DNA of 64,000 nucleotides from Bacillota bacterium (lineage in GTDB: Bacteria > Bacillota > UBA4882 > UBA8346): contig JAFABB010000034.1 of assembly GCA_023426245.1 (NCBI GenBank), positions 62,001 to 126,000 of the forward strand, in the 5' to 3' direction. The position numbers were made by a program, and so were the translations under genes. Positions 1-7,792 of this stretch are shown here, piece after piece. Positions within the stretch are counted from its first letter, which is position 1; each line of letters opens with the position of its first letter. The notes under the pieces are model-generated. The model saw nothing but the letters and a program-made list of their open reading frames with translations, did not search any database and was not told the DNA's origin.

Positions 1-483
1 TGAAACAATTGGCGCCAAATACGGTAATATATCATGATAATAGATTTCAAGCAGATTCACAATTGCCGGGCAACAACTGGTTATGAACGGTTCTCCGGGC
101 CTAGCCTCGGCTATCAATCGACGATGTTCTTCAGCCACGAGTACCGCCCCTTCGGCTGTTTCCCCTACGTAATCAAAACCCGCTTTTTTTAAAGCAGTAA
201 CAATTTGTCCCGGCGAATTCATCCGGAAGGCTCCCGGAAAAGATGGTGCCAAGCTAATCCCGACTTTAGCCCCGGAACAGAGAAGCTTTTCCACCCGGTC
301 AATACTGCTTTCAACTTTTTTGGCATTCTGAGGACAAACTCTTACACAACGTCCATCCCCAATACAACGTTCCTCAACCACCTCGGCATGACCGTTAATA
401 ACCCGAATCGCTTTCACCGGGCAACTGCGAACGCATTTATAGCAATCTCTACAGCTAGCCAGTACGGTTGAAATGAGTCCCAT
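1..483 (-). CDS. [FeFe] hydrogenase, sensory/HydS-like, N-terminal part (cut by window edge)
   Basis: Only the first 161 codons are present; the gene runs off the left edge. The protein opens with two 4Fe-4S motifs (CRDCYKCVRSC, then CIGDGRCVRVC) and enters the H-cluster domain, where the first H-cluster motif reads TSCCPAIVNL. Catalytic hydrogenases usually have TSCCPxW here; the form without Trp, with a short N-terminus, is what I know from group C/D (HydS/HfsB-like) enzymes, often sensory and linked to PAS or phosphatase domains that would lie outside this window. The ATG at 483 follows a weak GAGAGTGGGG. It lies downstream of a thioredoxin-like 2Fe-2S gene on the same strand, the usual pairing, and shares its Rex-type control region. 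Family assignment is firm; the sensory subgroup is inference. Confidence 0.85.
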   Translation of the reverse strand, partial: MGLISTVLASCRDCYKCVRSCPVKAIRVINGHAEVVEERCIGDGRCVRVCPQNAKKVESSIDRVEKLLCSGAKVGISLAPSFPGAFRMNSPGQIVTALKKAGFDYVGETAEGAVLVAEEHRRLIAEARPGEPFITSCCPAIVNLLEIYYHDILPYLAPIVS

Positions 484-607
484 TTACAGCCCCACTCTCA
501 TTACATACTTAAAAATCCGAGAATGAATTGATGGGTTTGTTTCAACTTCAACATATTAAGAATGATTTATCCGGCTGAGATTGATGAAGAATTCCCCATC
601 CTCCGTC

Positions 608-850
608 TTAGGTCCTTAAAAAATGCTCTTGAAAAAATTCAGCTGTTTTCTCTTTATTCATGGAAGTATAAATCTGGCCATCAACCATCATACTGACTCC
701 CGCCTGGCATTCTCCCAGACAGAAGCACGCCTTCAATTCAATCTGTTCGGTAAGTGAGTTTTCAGCAATGAGATGTTTGAATTCATTGATGACCTCATAT
801 GCACCCTTCAAATGGCAAGAGCTTCCGACGCATACTGATATTGAATGCAT
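608..850 (-). CDS. Thioredoxin-like [2Fe-2S] ferredoxin (NuoE/HydA-partner type)
   Basis: This 80-residue protein has the four-cysteine pattern of thioredoxin-like 2Fe-2S domains: CVGSSC near residue 7 and CFCLGEC near residue 42. The domain occurs alone beside [FeFe] hydrogenases or as NuoE/HndA, where it passes electrons to or from NAD(P)H-linked partners. The length fits the stand-alone form. A strong AAGGAGGG lies just before the ATG at 850. The hydrogenase gene follows 124 bases downstream on the same strand, so the two are probably one operon. An 18-bp perfect Rex-type operator lies directly upstream of the ribosome binding site. Confidence 0.85.
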   Translation of the reverse strand: MHSISVCVGSSCHLKGAYEVINEFKHLIAENSLTEQIELKACFCLGECQAGVSMMVDGQIYTSMNKEKTAEFFQEHFLRT

Positions 851-863
851 GGCCTCCCTCCTT

Positions 864-881
864 TTGTGAATTATTTCACAA
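864..881 (-). promoter_or_regulatory. Rex operator (perfect consensus)
   Basis: TTGTGAATTATTTCACAA is an exact match to the Rex box TTGTGAA-N4-TTCACAA. Rex represses fermentation and hydrogenase genes when NADH is low relative to NAD+. It ends about 14 bases before the ATG of the 2Fe-2S gene, so binding here would block transcription into the hydrogenase operon. Confidence 0.85.
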
Positions 882-897
882 ATCTTTCAAATAAAAT

Positions 898-915
898 TCG
901 TGAAATTTGTTACAA
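898..915 (-). promoter_or_regulatory. Secondary Rex-like site
   Basis: The 18 bases starting TCGTGAA and ending GTTACAA match 11 of the 14 specified positions of the Rex box. It lies 34 bases from the perfect site, roughly three helical turns, which would suit cooperative binding. Weaker on its own; supported by its neighbours. Confidence 0.45.
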
Positions 916-952
916 AGTACCCTAAAAAAATATAACTCCGCATCTTTTCAAT

Positions 953-970
953 TTGTAACAGTTTTCACAA
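953..970 (-). promoter_or_regulatory. Third Rex-like site
   Basis: TTGTAACAGTTTTCACAA matches 12 of the 14 specified positions of the Rex box. It is 55 bases beyond the second site. It may act on the hydrogenase promoter or as a distal site. Confidence 0.5.
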
Positions 971-1126
971 TTAAAATATATCATCATCAAAGACTTTTTT
1001 CAATACCCGTAATAAAAATTTAAGGCGGTCTCCACTGCTCAGAAACGCGAGCGCAACATCCGCCATATTCTTTTAACTTCTTACCTGGTATCCAAAAGGT
1101 GCCTTCTTTCCGCTAAACTTCGTCGA

Positions 1127-1135
1127 TGATATAAT
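1127..1135 (+). promoter_or_regulatory. Extended -10 promoter for the DUF362 gene
   Basis: TGATATAAT is a perfect -10 hexamer with the TGn extension. The -35 region (TTTCCG at 1107-1112) is poor, which is common for extended -10 promoters. The start codon at 1217 would be about 75 bases downstream of transcription start. Confidence 0.45.
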
Positions 1136-1216
1136 AGCAACTATCTACCAACCCCGCATAAATCAAAGGTGGATTGGAAAATTTATTCTATGCAAATTTG
1201 ATTGGAGGAATTGGAA

Positions 1217-2296
1217 TTGAGCGCCAATATCTTATTTGCATCGGTAAAGTATGATAAATACGACGCCGATGTCACCTTGCCGGCTAAATTCGGCCGTTTG
1301 ATTGACCGCCTGAATCTGGACGGTACAGTTAAAGACAAACTAACCGTAATTAAAATGCATTTGGGCCGGAAAATCGGCTACTCCACAATTCACCCGTTGT
1401 TTGTCAAAATTCTGGTAGATAAACTAAAATCCTACGGTGCTAAAGTATACATTACCGATCAAGAAATCATGAGCGCAAGAACCCGGGGTTATACCGAAGA
1501 GTTTTTGGGCGTGCCCATCGTCTATGCCTGTGGCATGACCGGTAAGTATTACTATGAAAAACAAGTTGATTTCAAAACTCTTAAAAATGTCGATGTAGCC
1601 GGTAATATTCAGGATGCCGAAGTGATGATTGATTTTTCCCACATCAAAGGGCACGGTGCCTGCGGCTATGGTGGCGCCTGCAAAAATATCGCCATGGGCT
1701 GTGTTACCGATCGTACCCGACAACAGATTCACGGCTTGGAAGGTGGCCTGGAATGGAATGAAGACGTCTGTAGCCATTGCGAACTTTGTGTGAACAGTTG
1801 CAATCATAGTGCCAATAGCTTCATTCATGATCGATATGAAGTGAACTTTCACCATTGCACCTATTGTCAGCATTGCGTAAAAGTCTGTCCGACGGGGGCC
1901 TTGAAGATGGATGCCCACCGTTATGAGGATTTCCAAACCGGCATGGCCATTTGCACCGAGACGGTACTTAAAACATTTCAACCGGGACATGTCTTTTACA
2001 TCAATTGCCTTATGAATATCACCGCCCTCTGCGATTGTTGGGGGTTCACTACTCCGGCATTAGTCCCGGACATTGGTATTATGGCCTCCACAGACATTGT
2101 GGCCATCGAACGGGCCTGTCTGGATGCAATCAAAGTAGAAAATATCATTCCGAGCGGACTTCCACAGGGAATCGGACTGAAAGAAACCGGTCATCTTTTT
2201 GAACGCCTCCATGGCAAGAATCCTTTTGTTCAATTAAACGAACTAGAAAAAAGACATTTAGGGACCCATGAATATCAAATTACTGAAGTTAAGTAA
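1217..2296 (+). CDS. DUF362 domain protein with two [4Fe-4S] ferredoxin motifs
   Basis: This protein of about 359 residues has an N-terminal DUF362 domain interrupted by a bacterial ferredoxin module (CSHCELCVNSC and CTYCQHCVKVC, around residues 185-225). Such proteins are common in anaerobes; the biochemical role of DUF362 is unsettled, but the clusters imply electron transfer in the cytoplasm. There is no ATG. The frame opens at a TTG at 1202, but the ribosome binding site GGAGG (1204-1208) sits inside that stretch and is spaced 8 bases from a second TTG at 1217, which I take as the start. It is divergent from the hydrogenase operon and may share redox control with it. A clear terminator follows. 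Confidence 0.85.
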   Translation: MSANILFASVKYDKYDADVTLPAKFGRLIDRLNLDGTVKDKLTVIKMHLGRKIGYSTIHPLFVKILVDKLKSYGAKVYITDQEIMSARTRGYTEEFLGVPIVYACGMTGKYYYEKQVDFKTLKNVDVAGNIQDAEVMIDFSHIKGHGACGYGGACKNIAMGCVTDRTRQQIHGLEGGLEWNEDVCSHCELCVNSCNHSANSFIHDRYEVNFHHCTYCQHCVKVCPTGALKMDAHRYEDFQTGMAICTETVLKTFQPGHVFYINCLMNITALCDCWGFTTPALVPDIGIMASTDIVAIERACLDAIKVENIIPSGLPQGIGLKETGHLFERLHGKNPFVQLNELEKRHLGTHEYQITEVK

Positions 2297-2354
2297 ACGT
2301 ATTAGAAAAAGAATCGATAAAGGTTCAATTTATCAGGAAAATTTCTGTTATCAT

Positions 2355-2394
2355 GGCTAAAGGGCGGTAGGTTTTACCCCCTTTAGCCCTTTTG
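2355..2394 (+). terminator. Rho-independent terminator after DUF362 gene
   Basis: A perfect 10-bp stem (GGCTAAAGGG at 2355 pairing with CCCTTTAGCC ending at 2388) is followed by a short T run. It lies about 60 bases after the stop codon. Confidence 0.8.
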
Positions 2395-2478
2395 TATGTA
2401 GCAAGAACGATATTCGGACATCTCCTTTAACACAATTCCCCCCTTGGACAACCGTTTCACAGTTCAAACGCACCTTAG

Positions 2479-2507
2479 TTGACAATTTTTCCTTGACTTT
2501 ATATATT
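2479..2507 (+). promoter_or_regulatory. Near-consensus sigma-A promoter with no close downstream gene
   Basis: TTGACA (2479-2484), a 17-base spacer and TATATT (2502-2507). The next plausible plus-strand gene starts at 3043, more than 500 bases away, so it makes either a long leader for the cyclic-nucleotide-binding pair or a separate transcript. Confidence 0.6.
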
Positions 2508-3042
2508 AATAGATAGATGATCTCCGTCAGACACTGGGAGAAATGTCATGGTCTTTGCGACTATTTTGTTTGTTTACAAACTCAATCCTATCTTACCCTT
2601 AAAAATGAGCCTTCGAAAACAATTTTATTTATAAAAGGCCCGGTACATTTTTGGGTTTTTATTACCCCAATCTATCTCTATTATACTCCCAGGCGACATT
2701 ATTTTGGCGTACTTGTCAATCCTCAAACCATTCAAAACAACCATCGGTTCTAGGTCGGGCTTTTGCAAGCTGATTTTATTAGCGTTAACCCCTTCCCTGG
2801 CAGTCATTTCGTTCTTATCGTCTTTCCCGCTTGCGGCGGATTTATTAAAGAAACGAAAATGCAACTCAAACCATTTGCAAAGGCCGAGTTCCTATCGGAA
2901 AATAAATAAAGCAGCTTGGAAAGTGGAGATTGAGAAATGATCGGAGTCTTTTCCAAGGAATTTCATTGAATTCTATGGAAAGTAACTAAATAAATACAGC
3001 AAGGATACCGAAAATTAATTTGTAGGAAAGAGAGGTCTGCCG
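2508..3042. other. Long gap between promoter and gene pair
   Basis: About 535 bases downstream of the strong plus-strand promoter with no convincing plus-strand gene and no clear terminator that I can find. A minus-strand reading frame of uncertain status lies at 2625-2864. The last bases (GGAAAGAGAGG near 3025) carry the ribosome binding site of the gene at 3043. Confidence 0.4.
2625..2864 (-). pseudogene. Possible C-terminal relic of an unidentified protein
   Basis: The minus strand stays open for about 85 codons and its C-terminal half looks protein-like (VVLNGLRIDKY, then PGSIIEIDW). The 'NG...pGd.i.I' rhythm resembles small beta-rich domains at the C-terminus of FtsA/PilM-like proteins, but I cannot identify it. 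The only start available is a TTG without a ribosome binding site, and a stop lies about ten codons further upstream. Either a decayed gene or a chance frame. Confidence 0.2.
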
Positions 3043-3426
3043 ATGGAAGAAGGTACTTTTAATCTAAACAATTATTTGCATACTTTTAAAAAAGGAAATT
3101 TCATTTATCTCGAAGGTGACACAGCCACCAGGCTTTACATGATTCAAACCGGGTCGGTTCAACTTCGCCGTAAGCTTAACAGCAACGAACTTATTGTCGG
3201 CACATGCGGATCCGGGGATTTTTTAGGGGTGGTTTCGGCGATTAATCAATGGCTCCATACCGAAACAGCCGAAGTTACCCAAGACTCCGAAATATTTATT
3301 TTAAGGCCGGCGGACTTGGAACAACTGGTTATTCATGACCCCTCAATCGGGTTTAAAGTTGTCAATTATCTTTCAAAACAATTGCGAGAGCTCAACATCA
3401 AACTTGATAAACTAGCTCATAAATAG
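3043..3426 (+). CDS. Stand-alone cyclic-nucleotide-binding domain protein
   Basis: At 127 residues this is a single cNMP-binding beta-roll with no helix-turn-helix. The fold is recognisable from KKGNFIYLEGD at the start and the two C-terminal helices. The phosphate-binding cassette is not standard: where Crp-type proteins read GExAL...PRxAxV, this one reads GDFLGVVSAINQWLHTETAEV-like sequence without the ligand-binding Arg. It therefore may not bind a cyclic nucleotide, or binds another ligand. It sits 63 bases before a full Crp-like gene and is probably co-transcribed. It could be a partner or competitor of that protein; this is inference. Confidence 0.75.
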   Translation: MEEGTFNLNNYLHTFKKGNFIYLEGDTATRLYMIQTGSVQLRRKLNSNELIVGTCGSGDFLGVVSAINQWLHTETAEVTQDSEIFILRPADLEQLVIHDPSIGFKVVNYLSKQLRELNIKLDKLAHK

Positions 3427-3489
3427 AATTATAGAAAACGCTTCCGTTGTCGGCAGTACCGTTGAATTAATTTAAAAGAGGTAAACATC

Positions 3490-4143
3490 ATGTTTGATGA
3501 AGCTTTACTTGAAAAATTCATCCAGTCGTATGAAGCCGGTGATACGATCTTCTCGGAATCGGAACCGGGTCATGAAATGTATATCATTAAGTCCGGCCGG
3601 GTGAAAGTCATTCGAAACAGAGATTCCGAGGAACAATTATTAAGCATTTTGGGCCCGGGAAGTTCCTTCGGCGAGATGGCCCTAATCGAAGCCAAGCCCC
3701 GTTCGGCAACAGTCATGGCCGTGGAAAAAACCGAAGTTCTAATGGTGACCTACACCGATTTGGAGCAGATTTTAAGCTCGAAGCCGGAATTTTTATTTAA
3801 ACTGATTCAAGTCTTTTGTCAGCGAATCCGTTTCACAAGTTGCCAGATTGAAAATTATGCTATTAAATCACCATCTGCTAGAACGGCCGACTTACTGGTA
3901 ATGCTCGTTGAAGATGGTAATTTTTATCCTAATCAAGAAACTTTCAGACTGGGCGTTAACGCCGCAGATATCAGTCAGATGGCCGGTTTGAAACTGGAAG
4001 AAGTCGGCCCGATATTGGAAAAATTCGTTCTCGACGGCTTGATTCGAACGGATGAGGGACAGCTGGTGATTGTTACCAATTTAAATGGATTAAAAAACGC
4101 CAGGAGTTTTTACTTGAATAAGGATAATATGGGGGCAAGGTAA
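3490..4143 (+). CDS. Crp/Fnr-family transcriptional regulator
   Basis: This 217-residue protein has an N-terminal cNMP-binding domain with a canonical cassette (GEMALIEAKPRSATV around residues 62-76; Glu and Arg that contact the cyclic nucleotide are both present), a dimer helix, and a C-terminal winged helix (AADISQMAGLKLEEVGPIL region around 158-178, ending VLDGLIRTDEGQL). The helix-turn-helix lacks the usual RExVsR motif, so the DNA target cannot be guessed. There are no Fnr-type cysteines in the N-terminus. RBS AAGAGG precedes the ATG. It follows a cassette-deficient relative and its targets are unknown. Confidence 0.85.
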   Translation: MFDEALLEKFIQSYEAGDTIFSESEPGHEMYIIKSGRVKVIRNRDSEEQLLSILGPGSSFGEMALIEAKPRSATVMAVEKTEVLMVTYTDLEQILSSKPEFLFKLIQVFCQRIRFTSCQIENYAIKSPSARTADLLVMLVEDGNFYPNQETFRLGVNAADISQMAGLKLEEVGPILEKFVLDGLIRTDEGQLVIVTNLNGLKNARSFYLNKDNMGAR

Positions 4144-4330
4144 GTAAAGCCTAATTATTTCAACTACCTCCATCCCCTGCATGTTACCTGAAGTGCAACA
4201 TCCTTCCGGGAGTTCTGATACGCCTGCGTTATGCCAACGGGGGTTATCATCGGATGGAATATCAATAAATTTAAGAAAATACTGATCAAGCGCATCATAC
4301 TAGGTAAGACCCTGCTAGCAGTGATTAATT

Positions 4331-5335
4331 TTACGCCGTATCCCCTTTTAGGAAATTATAGTCCATTACAATTTTCTTATCCTGTATACCGTCATTTTTT
4401 AGCCACTCAAATAGCAAATAGGTCGCCTGTTGTCCCATTTGCCTAAAATCGATTCCGATGGTCGTCAGTTTTGGAGTATAAGCGGCAAATTGCTTATCAT
4501 TGCTAATACATACAATATCAACATCGGTTCCAATGGCCACATTGATTTCCTTTAGATAATTGCATGCTCCGACAGCCAGATCATCAGAACCGCAAAATAC
4601 GGCTGTAATATCGGTTCTCTTCTGCATTAACTCTTTCATGGCATGATATCCATATTCCACTCCATAACTGGTAGTGACGATGAAGCCTTCTTCTACGGAA
4701 ATATCATGCTGTTTCAATGCCCCCAGATAACCATTCTTTCTTCCGATACCTCCATAAGTCCGATCCGAACCCGAGATATGGGCAATATTTCGGTGGCCCT
4801 TTTGAATAAGGTACTCGACTAGGGTATAGGCTGCTTTAACTGTATCTAATGTTACCGTGACGATTCTCTCGTCCCAAATTCCTCCCGACAAAATAACATA
4901 CGGAACTGTCTTTTCAACTAGTTTGTTAATACTCGAATTATTTGGCCTGACACCATAAAATAAAATCCCGTCAATTTTTTTGGAATTAAATAAATTGAGG
5001 CCATGTTCGATAATATTGGCATCTTTGGGAGCTATGGTCGTGAGTAGATCATAATTATTTAAACCGGCTTCATTAATGGCCCCAATCAGCATTTCAGCGC
5101 TTCCCATATGAGTTCTGATGTTTTGATAATAATCCAAGACAAAACCGATCGTGCTGCTTTTTTGACTCAACAAAGCCTTGGCCATGCTATTAGGCCTGTA
5201 ATTTAAGCTATCTGCTACTTGCAACACTTTTTCCGCAGTTTTTGAATTAATTCTTCCGGTATTGTTTAGGGCTTCGGACGCCGTTCCAACAGAAACGCCT
5301 GCTATCTCTGCAATTTTCTTTATCGTAACTCTCAA
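4331..5335 (-). CDS. LacI-family transcriptional regulator
   Basis: The protein of 334 residues starts with a LacI helix-turn-helix (TIKKIAEIAGVSVGTASEAL at residues 3-22) and a hinge helix (NYRPNSMAKALL), followed by a periplasmic-binding-protein-like sensor domain. It lies at the 3' end of the minus-strand cluster that includes an ABC sugar-type transporter, and is the obvious candidate to bind the two palindromes upstream of the cluster (10990-11009 and 11151-11182). LacI proteins normally release DNA when bound to a sugar; the effector here is unknown. Confidence 0.9.
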   Translation of the reverse strand: MRVTIKKIAEIAGVSVGTASEALNNTGRINSKTAEKVLQVADSLNYRPNSMAKALLSQKSSTIGFVLDYYQNIRTHMGSAEMLIGAINEAGLNNYDLLTTIAPKDANIIEHGLNLFNSKKIDGILFYGVRPNNSSINKLVEKTVPYVILSGGIWDERIVTVTLDTVKAAYTLVEYLIQKGHRNIAHISGSDRTYGGIGRKNGYLGALKQHDISVEEGFIVTTSYGVEYGYHAMKELMQKRTDITAVFCGSDDLAVGACNYLKEINVAIGTDVDIVCISNDKQFAAYTPKLTTIGIDFRQMGQQATYLLFEWLKNDGIQDKKIVMDYNFLKGDTA

Positions 5336-5461
5336 AATAATTGCTCCTATAAACTCCCATTTTAATCCATTACAAAATTCTACAATAAGTATATCGCCTT
5401 TAAACCTATTTGTAAATTTTTTGCTGTATGGGTGATTCCGTTAAAAGTATGAATGGATTCG

Positions 5462-5674
5462 TCATTTTCTCCACTTCCGCGGTATAAACCCCGGAACCGT
5501 ATTTCTCAACATCTTTTGCTGACAAAGGGTTACCAGCCTGTCCAGCTTAATACTGGCGGCTAAAACCACCGAGTCGATGCAACCGCGGTCGTCGTAAGCT
5601 TCCTGAAGTTTACGGCGACCAACAGCTATTTTCTGCTCTAAAGAAAGTCGGGAGCTTCTTTCGGTTTGCGGCAT
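5462..5674 (-). CDS. Spo0E-like aspartyl-phosphate phosphatase
   Basis: A 70-residue protein whose central part (LEQKIAVGRRKLQEAY, then VLAASIKLDRLV) has the helical-hairpin pattern and SxxLDxL motif of the Spo0E family. Spo0E proteins dephosphorylate Spo0A~P and delay sporulation, so this is evidence for a spore former. The tail is basic (ending PRKWRK). RBS GAGAAGGA stands three bases before the ATG. It sits between the ABC permease genes and the LacI gene, all on the minus strand, which may couple sporulation timing to sugar availability. The family call is by motif only. Confidence 0.7.
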   Translation of the reverse strand: MPQTERSSRLSLEQKIAVGRRKLQEAYDDRGCIDSVVLAASIKLDRLVTLCQQKMLRNTVPGFIPRKWRK

Positions 5675-5748
5675 GATTCCTTCTCACAATTCCGTGATAA
5701 TTTAAAACAAAAAACTTAAATCAAAATTTGCCCTACGCGGGTTATTCC

Positions 5749-6639
5749 CTATTCTTTTACCGCACCTGATACCAAGCCGCTTATAATATGCTTTTGCACG
5801 AATAATGTAAAGATAAAAACCGGAATGACCAATATTGTAATGACTGCGCCTAACTTTCCCCAAAGAACGCCTTCCTCCGCACGGACCGAGGATGCGATAA
5901 CCGGAAGCGGAACTGCACTGATGCTTGTAAGCGGTAAGGCCAGCAAGAAATCATTCCAGGCCAATATGAAACAAAATATCGAAGTTGCCGCTATGCCCGG
6001 AGCCGTTAGCGGGAGGATTACATTTAAAAAAGTTCTGATTCTTCCGCAACCGTCAATCATTGCCGCCTCTTCAAGCTGTTTAGGAAGTCCCTTGAAGAAA
6101 CTGTGCATCATCCAGGTAGCCAGTGGAATGTTTAACGCCGTATAAGGTATGATGAGCCCTACCAAAGTATCCAGTATGCCGATAGAATTATAAAAAATAT
6201 AAAGAGGAACAATGATGACTATCGGTGGCAGCATTCTGACTGCCAATATAAAAACAGTAAGAAATTTTGAACCTCTCGGCCTGATTCTAGCAAGACTGTA
6301 ACCGGCCATACAGGCAAACAAAATCGATATAAACATACTGGTAAGGCTGATAATTACCGAATTCATAAAATAACTTAAAAACGGAATATCGGTTTTCGTA
6401 AAGAGATCGCTGTAGTTCTCCAGGGTTGGCTTAAAAATAAACAATGGAGTCATTGAAATAGCATCCATGGGTTTCTTAAAACTTGCCAACATCGCCCATA
6501 ATACCGGAAACACTGTGAAAATAAGCAGCACTGTTATTAAAGCATACCGGAAAAAATTCTTCACCCATTGCAGGTCTTTATGTGTCTTCTGAGGCGTTAT
6601 AATCTTCAACGATTGAAGGTCTTCATATGTCCGAAACAT
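5749..6639 (-). CDS. Carbohydrate ABC transporter permease (MalG type)
   Basis: This 296-residue membrane protein has about six transmembrane segments and the EAA loop typical of the MalG/CUT1 branch (EEAAMIDGCGRIRTFLNVILPLT around residue 190), which docks on the ATPase. It overlaps the preceding permease by one base (TAATG). No ATPase gene is present in this operon, so a shared MsmX-type ATPase elsewhere probably drives it, as is common for CUT1 systems in Bacillota. Confidence 0.9.
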   Translation of the reverse strand: MFRTYEDLQSLKIITPQKTHKDLQWVKNFFRYALITVLLIFTVFPVLWAMLASFKKPMDAISMTPLFIFKPTLENYSDLFTKTDIPFLSYFMNSVIISLTSMFISILFACMAGYSLARIRPRGSKFLTVFILAVRMLPPIVIIVPLYIFYNSIGILDTLVGLIIPYTALNIPLATWMMHSFFKGLPKQLEEAAMIDGCGRIRTFLNVILPLTAPGIAATSIFCFILAWNDFLLALPLTSISAVPLPVIASSVRAEEGVLWGKLGAVITILVIPVFIFTLFVQKHIISGLVSGAVKE

Positions 6640-7535
6640 TACGAGTAGTCCTCCTTATCGAGTAATGCGATATATGCAATAACAATGCAAATGGTCGCAA
6701 AAATAAGAATCCAGGAAAGAGAATTTGCAAGCCCCATATCATAATATCGAAAAGCCTTCCTATATATATCGATTCCAAGTACCAGCGTTTTGTCGGCAGG
6801 ACCTCCCCCCGTTAAAACCCAAGGCTGAGTGAACGCCCTCAACGCAAACATCGTTCTGAAAACCAAAACTATCAAGATTTGAGGCCTGATCACCGGAAAA
6901 ACAACGGCAAATAACTTCTGAAAATAATTTGCGCCGTCAACATCTGCCGCTTCCATGGTATCACTGGGTAAAGATTGTAAGGCAGCTAATATAATCAAGA
7001 TCACAAAGGGTGTATTCTGCCACACTTCCATTAAAATGATCGATATTAATGCATGATTTTGATCCGTCCAAGCCTGGGCGCCAATGTGCATTACTTTTAG
7101 AAAATAGTTCACGATTCCGAAGTCAGATTGAAGCATATATCTCCAGCATAATGAAGCAACCACTTCCGCAATCATCATCGGCATAATGATTAGGGACCGA
7201 AAAACCTTGAGTCCTCTGAGATTCCCATTTAAAAGAAGCGCTATGCTTATCCCCAATAATAGTTCCAACGCTATGGAGATGCTCATAAAAGAAAAAGTTA
7301 CTTTAAAAGAATTAATATCCTGCGGGTTGGTCAGTGTATGAATGTAATTTTGAATCCCGACAAATTTCGGAACACTTTCGGGATCCATATAATTCCATTG
7401 AATAAAACTCAAAACCAAACTGCTAAAAAGAGGAACAATTAAAACAGCAACCAATACCAACAAGGCCGGCATCAAAAACAAATACCCGTCCCTGTTTTTC
7501 AAGCTTTCGATATGTATCATCTTCTGCTTTGCCAT
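6639..7535 (-). CDS. Carbohydrate ABC transporter permease (MalF/UgpA type)
   Basis: This 298-residue protein has about six transmembrane helices and an EAA loop (MEAADVDGANYFQKLFAVVFP around residue 200) of the MalF/UgpA type. It pairs with the permease that follows it. RBS GGAGA lies four bases before the ATG. It is separated from the upstream binding-protein gene by 257 bases carrying a strong hairpin, a layout that lowers permease relative to binding-protein expression. Confidence 0.9.
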   Translation of the reverse strand: MAKQKMIHIESLKNRDGYLFLMPALLVLVAVLIVPLFSSLVLSFIQWNYMDPESVPKFVGIQNYIHTLTNPQDINSFKVTFSFMSISIALELLLGISIALLLNGNLRGLKVFRSLIIMPMMIAEVVASLCWRYMLQSDFGIVNYFLKVMHIGAQAWTDQNHALISIILMEVWQNTPFVILIILAALQSLPSDTMEAADVDGANYFQKLFAVVFPVIRPQILIVLVFRTMFALRAFTQPWVLTGGGPADKTLVLGIDIYRKAFRYYDMGLANSLSWILIFATICIVIAYIALLDKEDYS

Positions 7536-7637
7536 TTAAGTCTCCATTCCGCCGCCGCTGCCGACACAAATAATAATGATAAAAATAGTGCGCGGTTTTC
7601 GCCGATTCTTTCGAACAACTATGCGCCTCTATGGGGC

Positions 7638-7678
7638 GAAATTGCAAACAATTTCTTACGAAAGTTGTTTGCAATTTC
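7638..7678. terminator. Intercistronic hairpin between binding protein and permeases
   Basis: A perfect 14-bp inverted repeat (GAAATTGCAAACAA, 7638-7651; TTGTTTGCAATTTC, 7665-7678) with a 13-base loop that can pair further. There is no long T run, so I read it as an RNA-stabilising or attenuating hairpin between the binding-protein and permease genes rather than a full terminator. Confidence 0.6.
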
Positions 7679-7699
7679 AGGAATAAGGAGGTTAAAATC

Positions 7700-7741
7700 A
7701 TGGGACATTTAGGATTTCATGAGCATAAAAAACTATCATAA
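7700..7741 (+). other. 13-codon reading frame with strong RBS
   Basis: AAGGAGG at 7685-7691 stands 8 bases before an ATG, which opens a frame of only 13 codons (MGHLGFHEHKKLS). It runs against the surrounding minus-strand operon, immediately next to the 7638-7678 hairpin. It may be a relic of a gene start, a tiny peptide, or chance. Confidence 0.2.
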
Positions 7742-7792
7742 AGCGGGCATTATAATAAAGATAATCCATAGTAACGTGCTCAATTTCTATTA

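Noticed and set aside
1424..1990. Long minus-strand frame inside the DUF362 gene
   Set aside because: The plus strand carries an unmistakable ferredoxin module in this stretch; the opposite frame is its shadow and has no motif.
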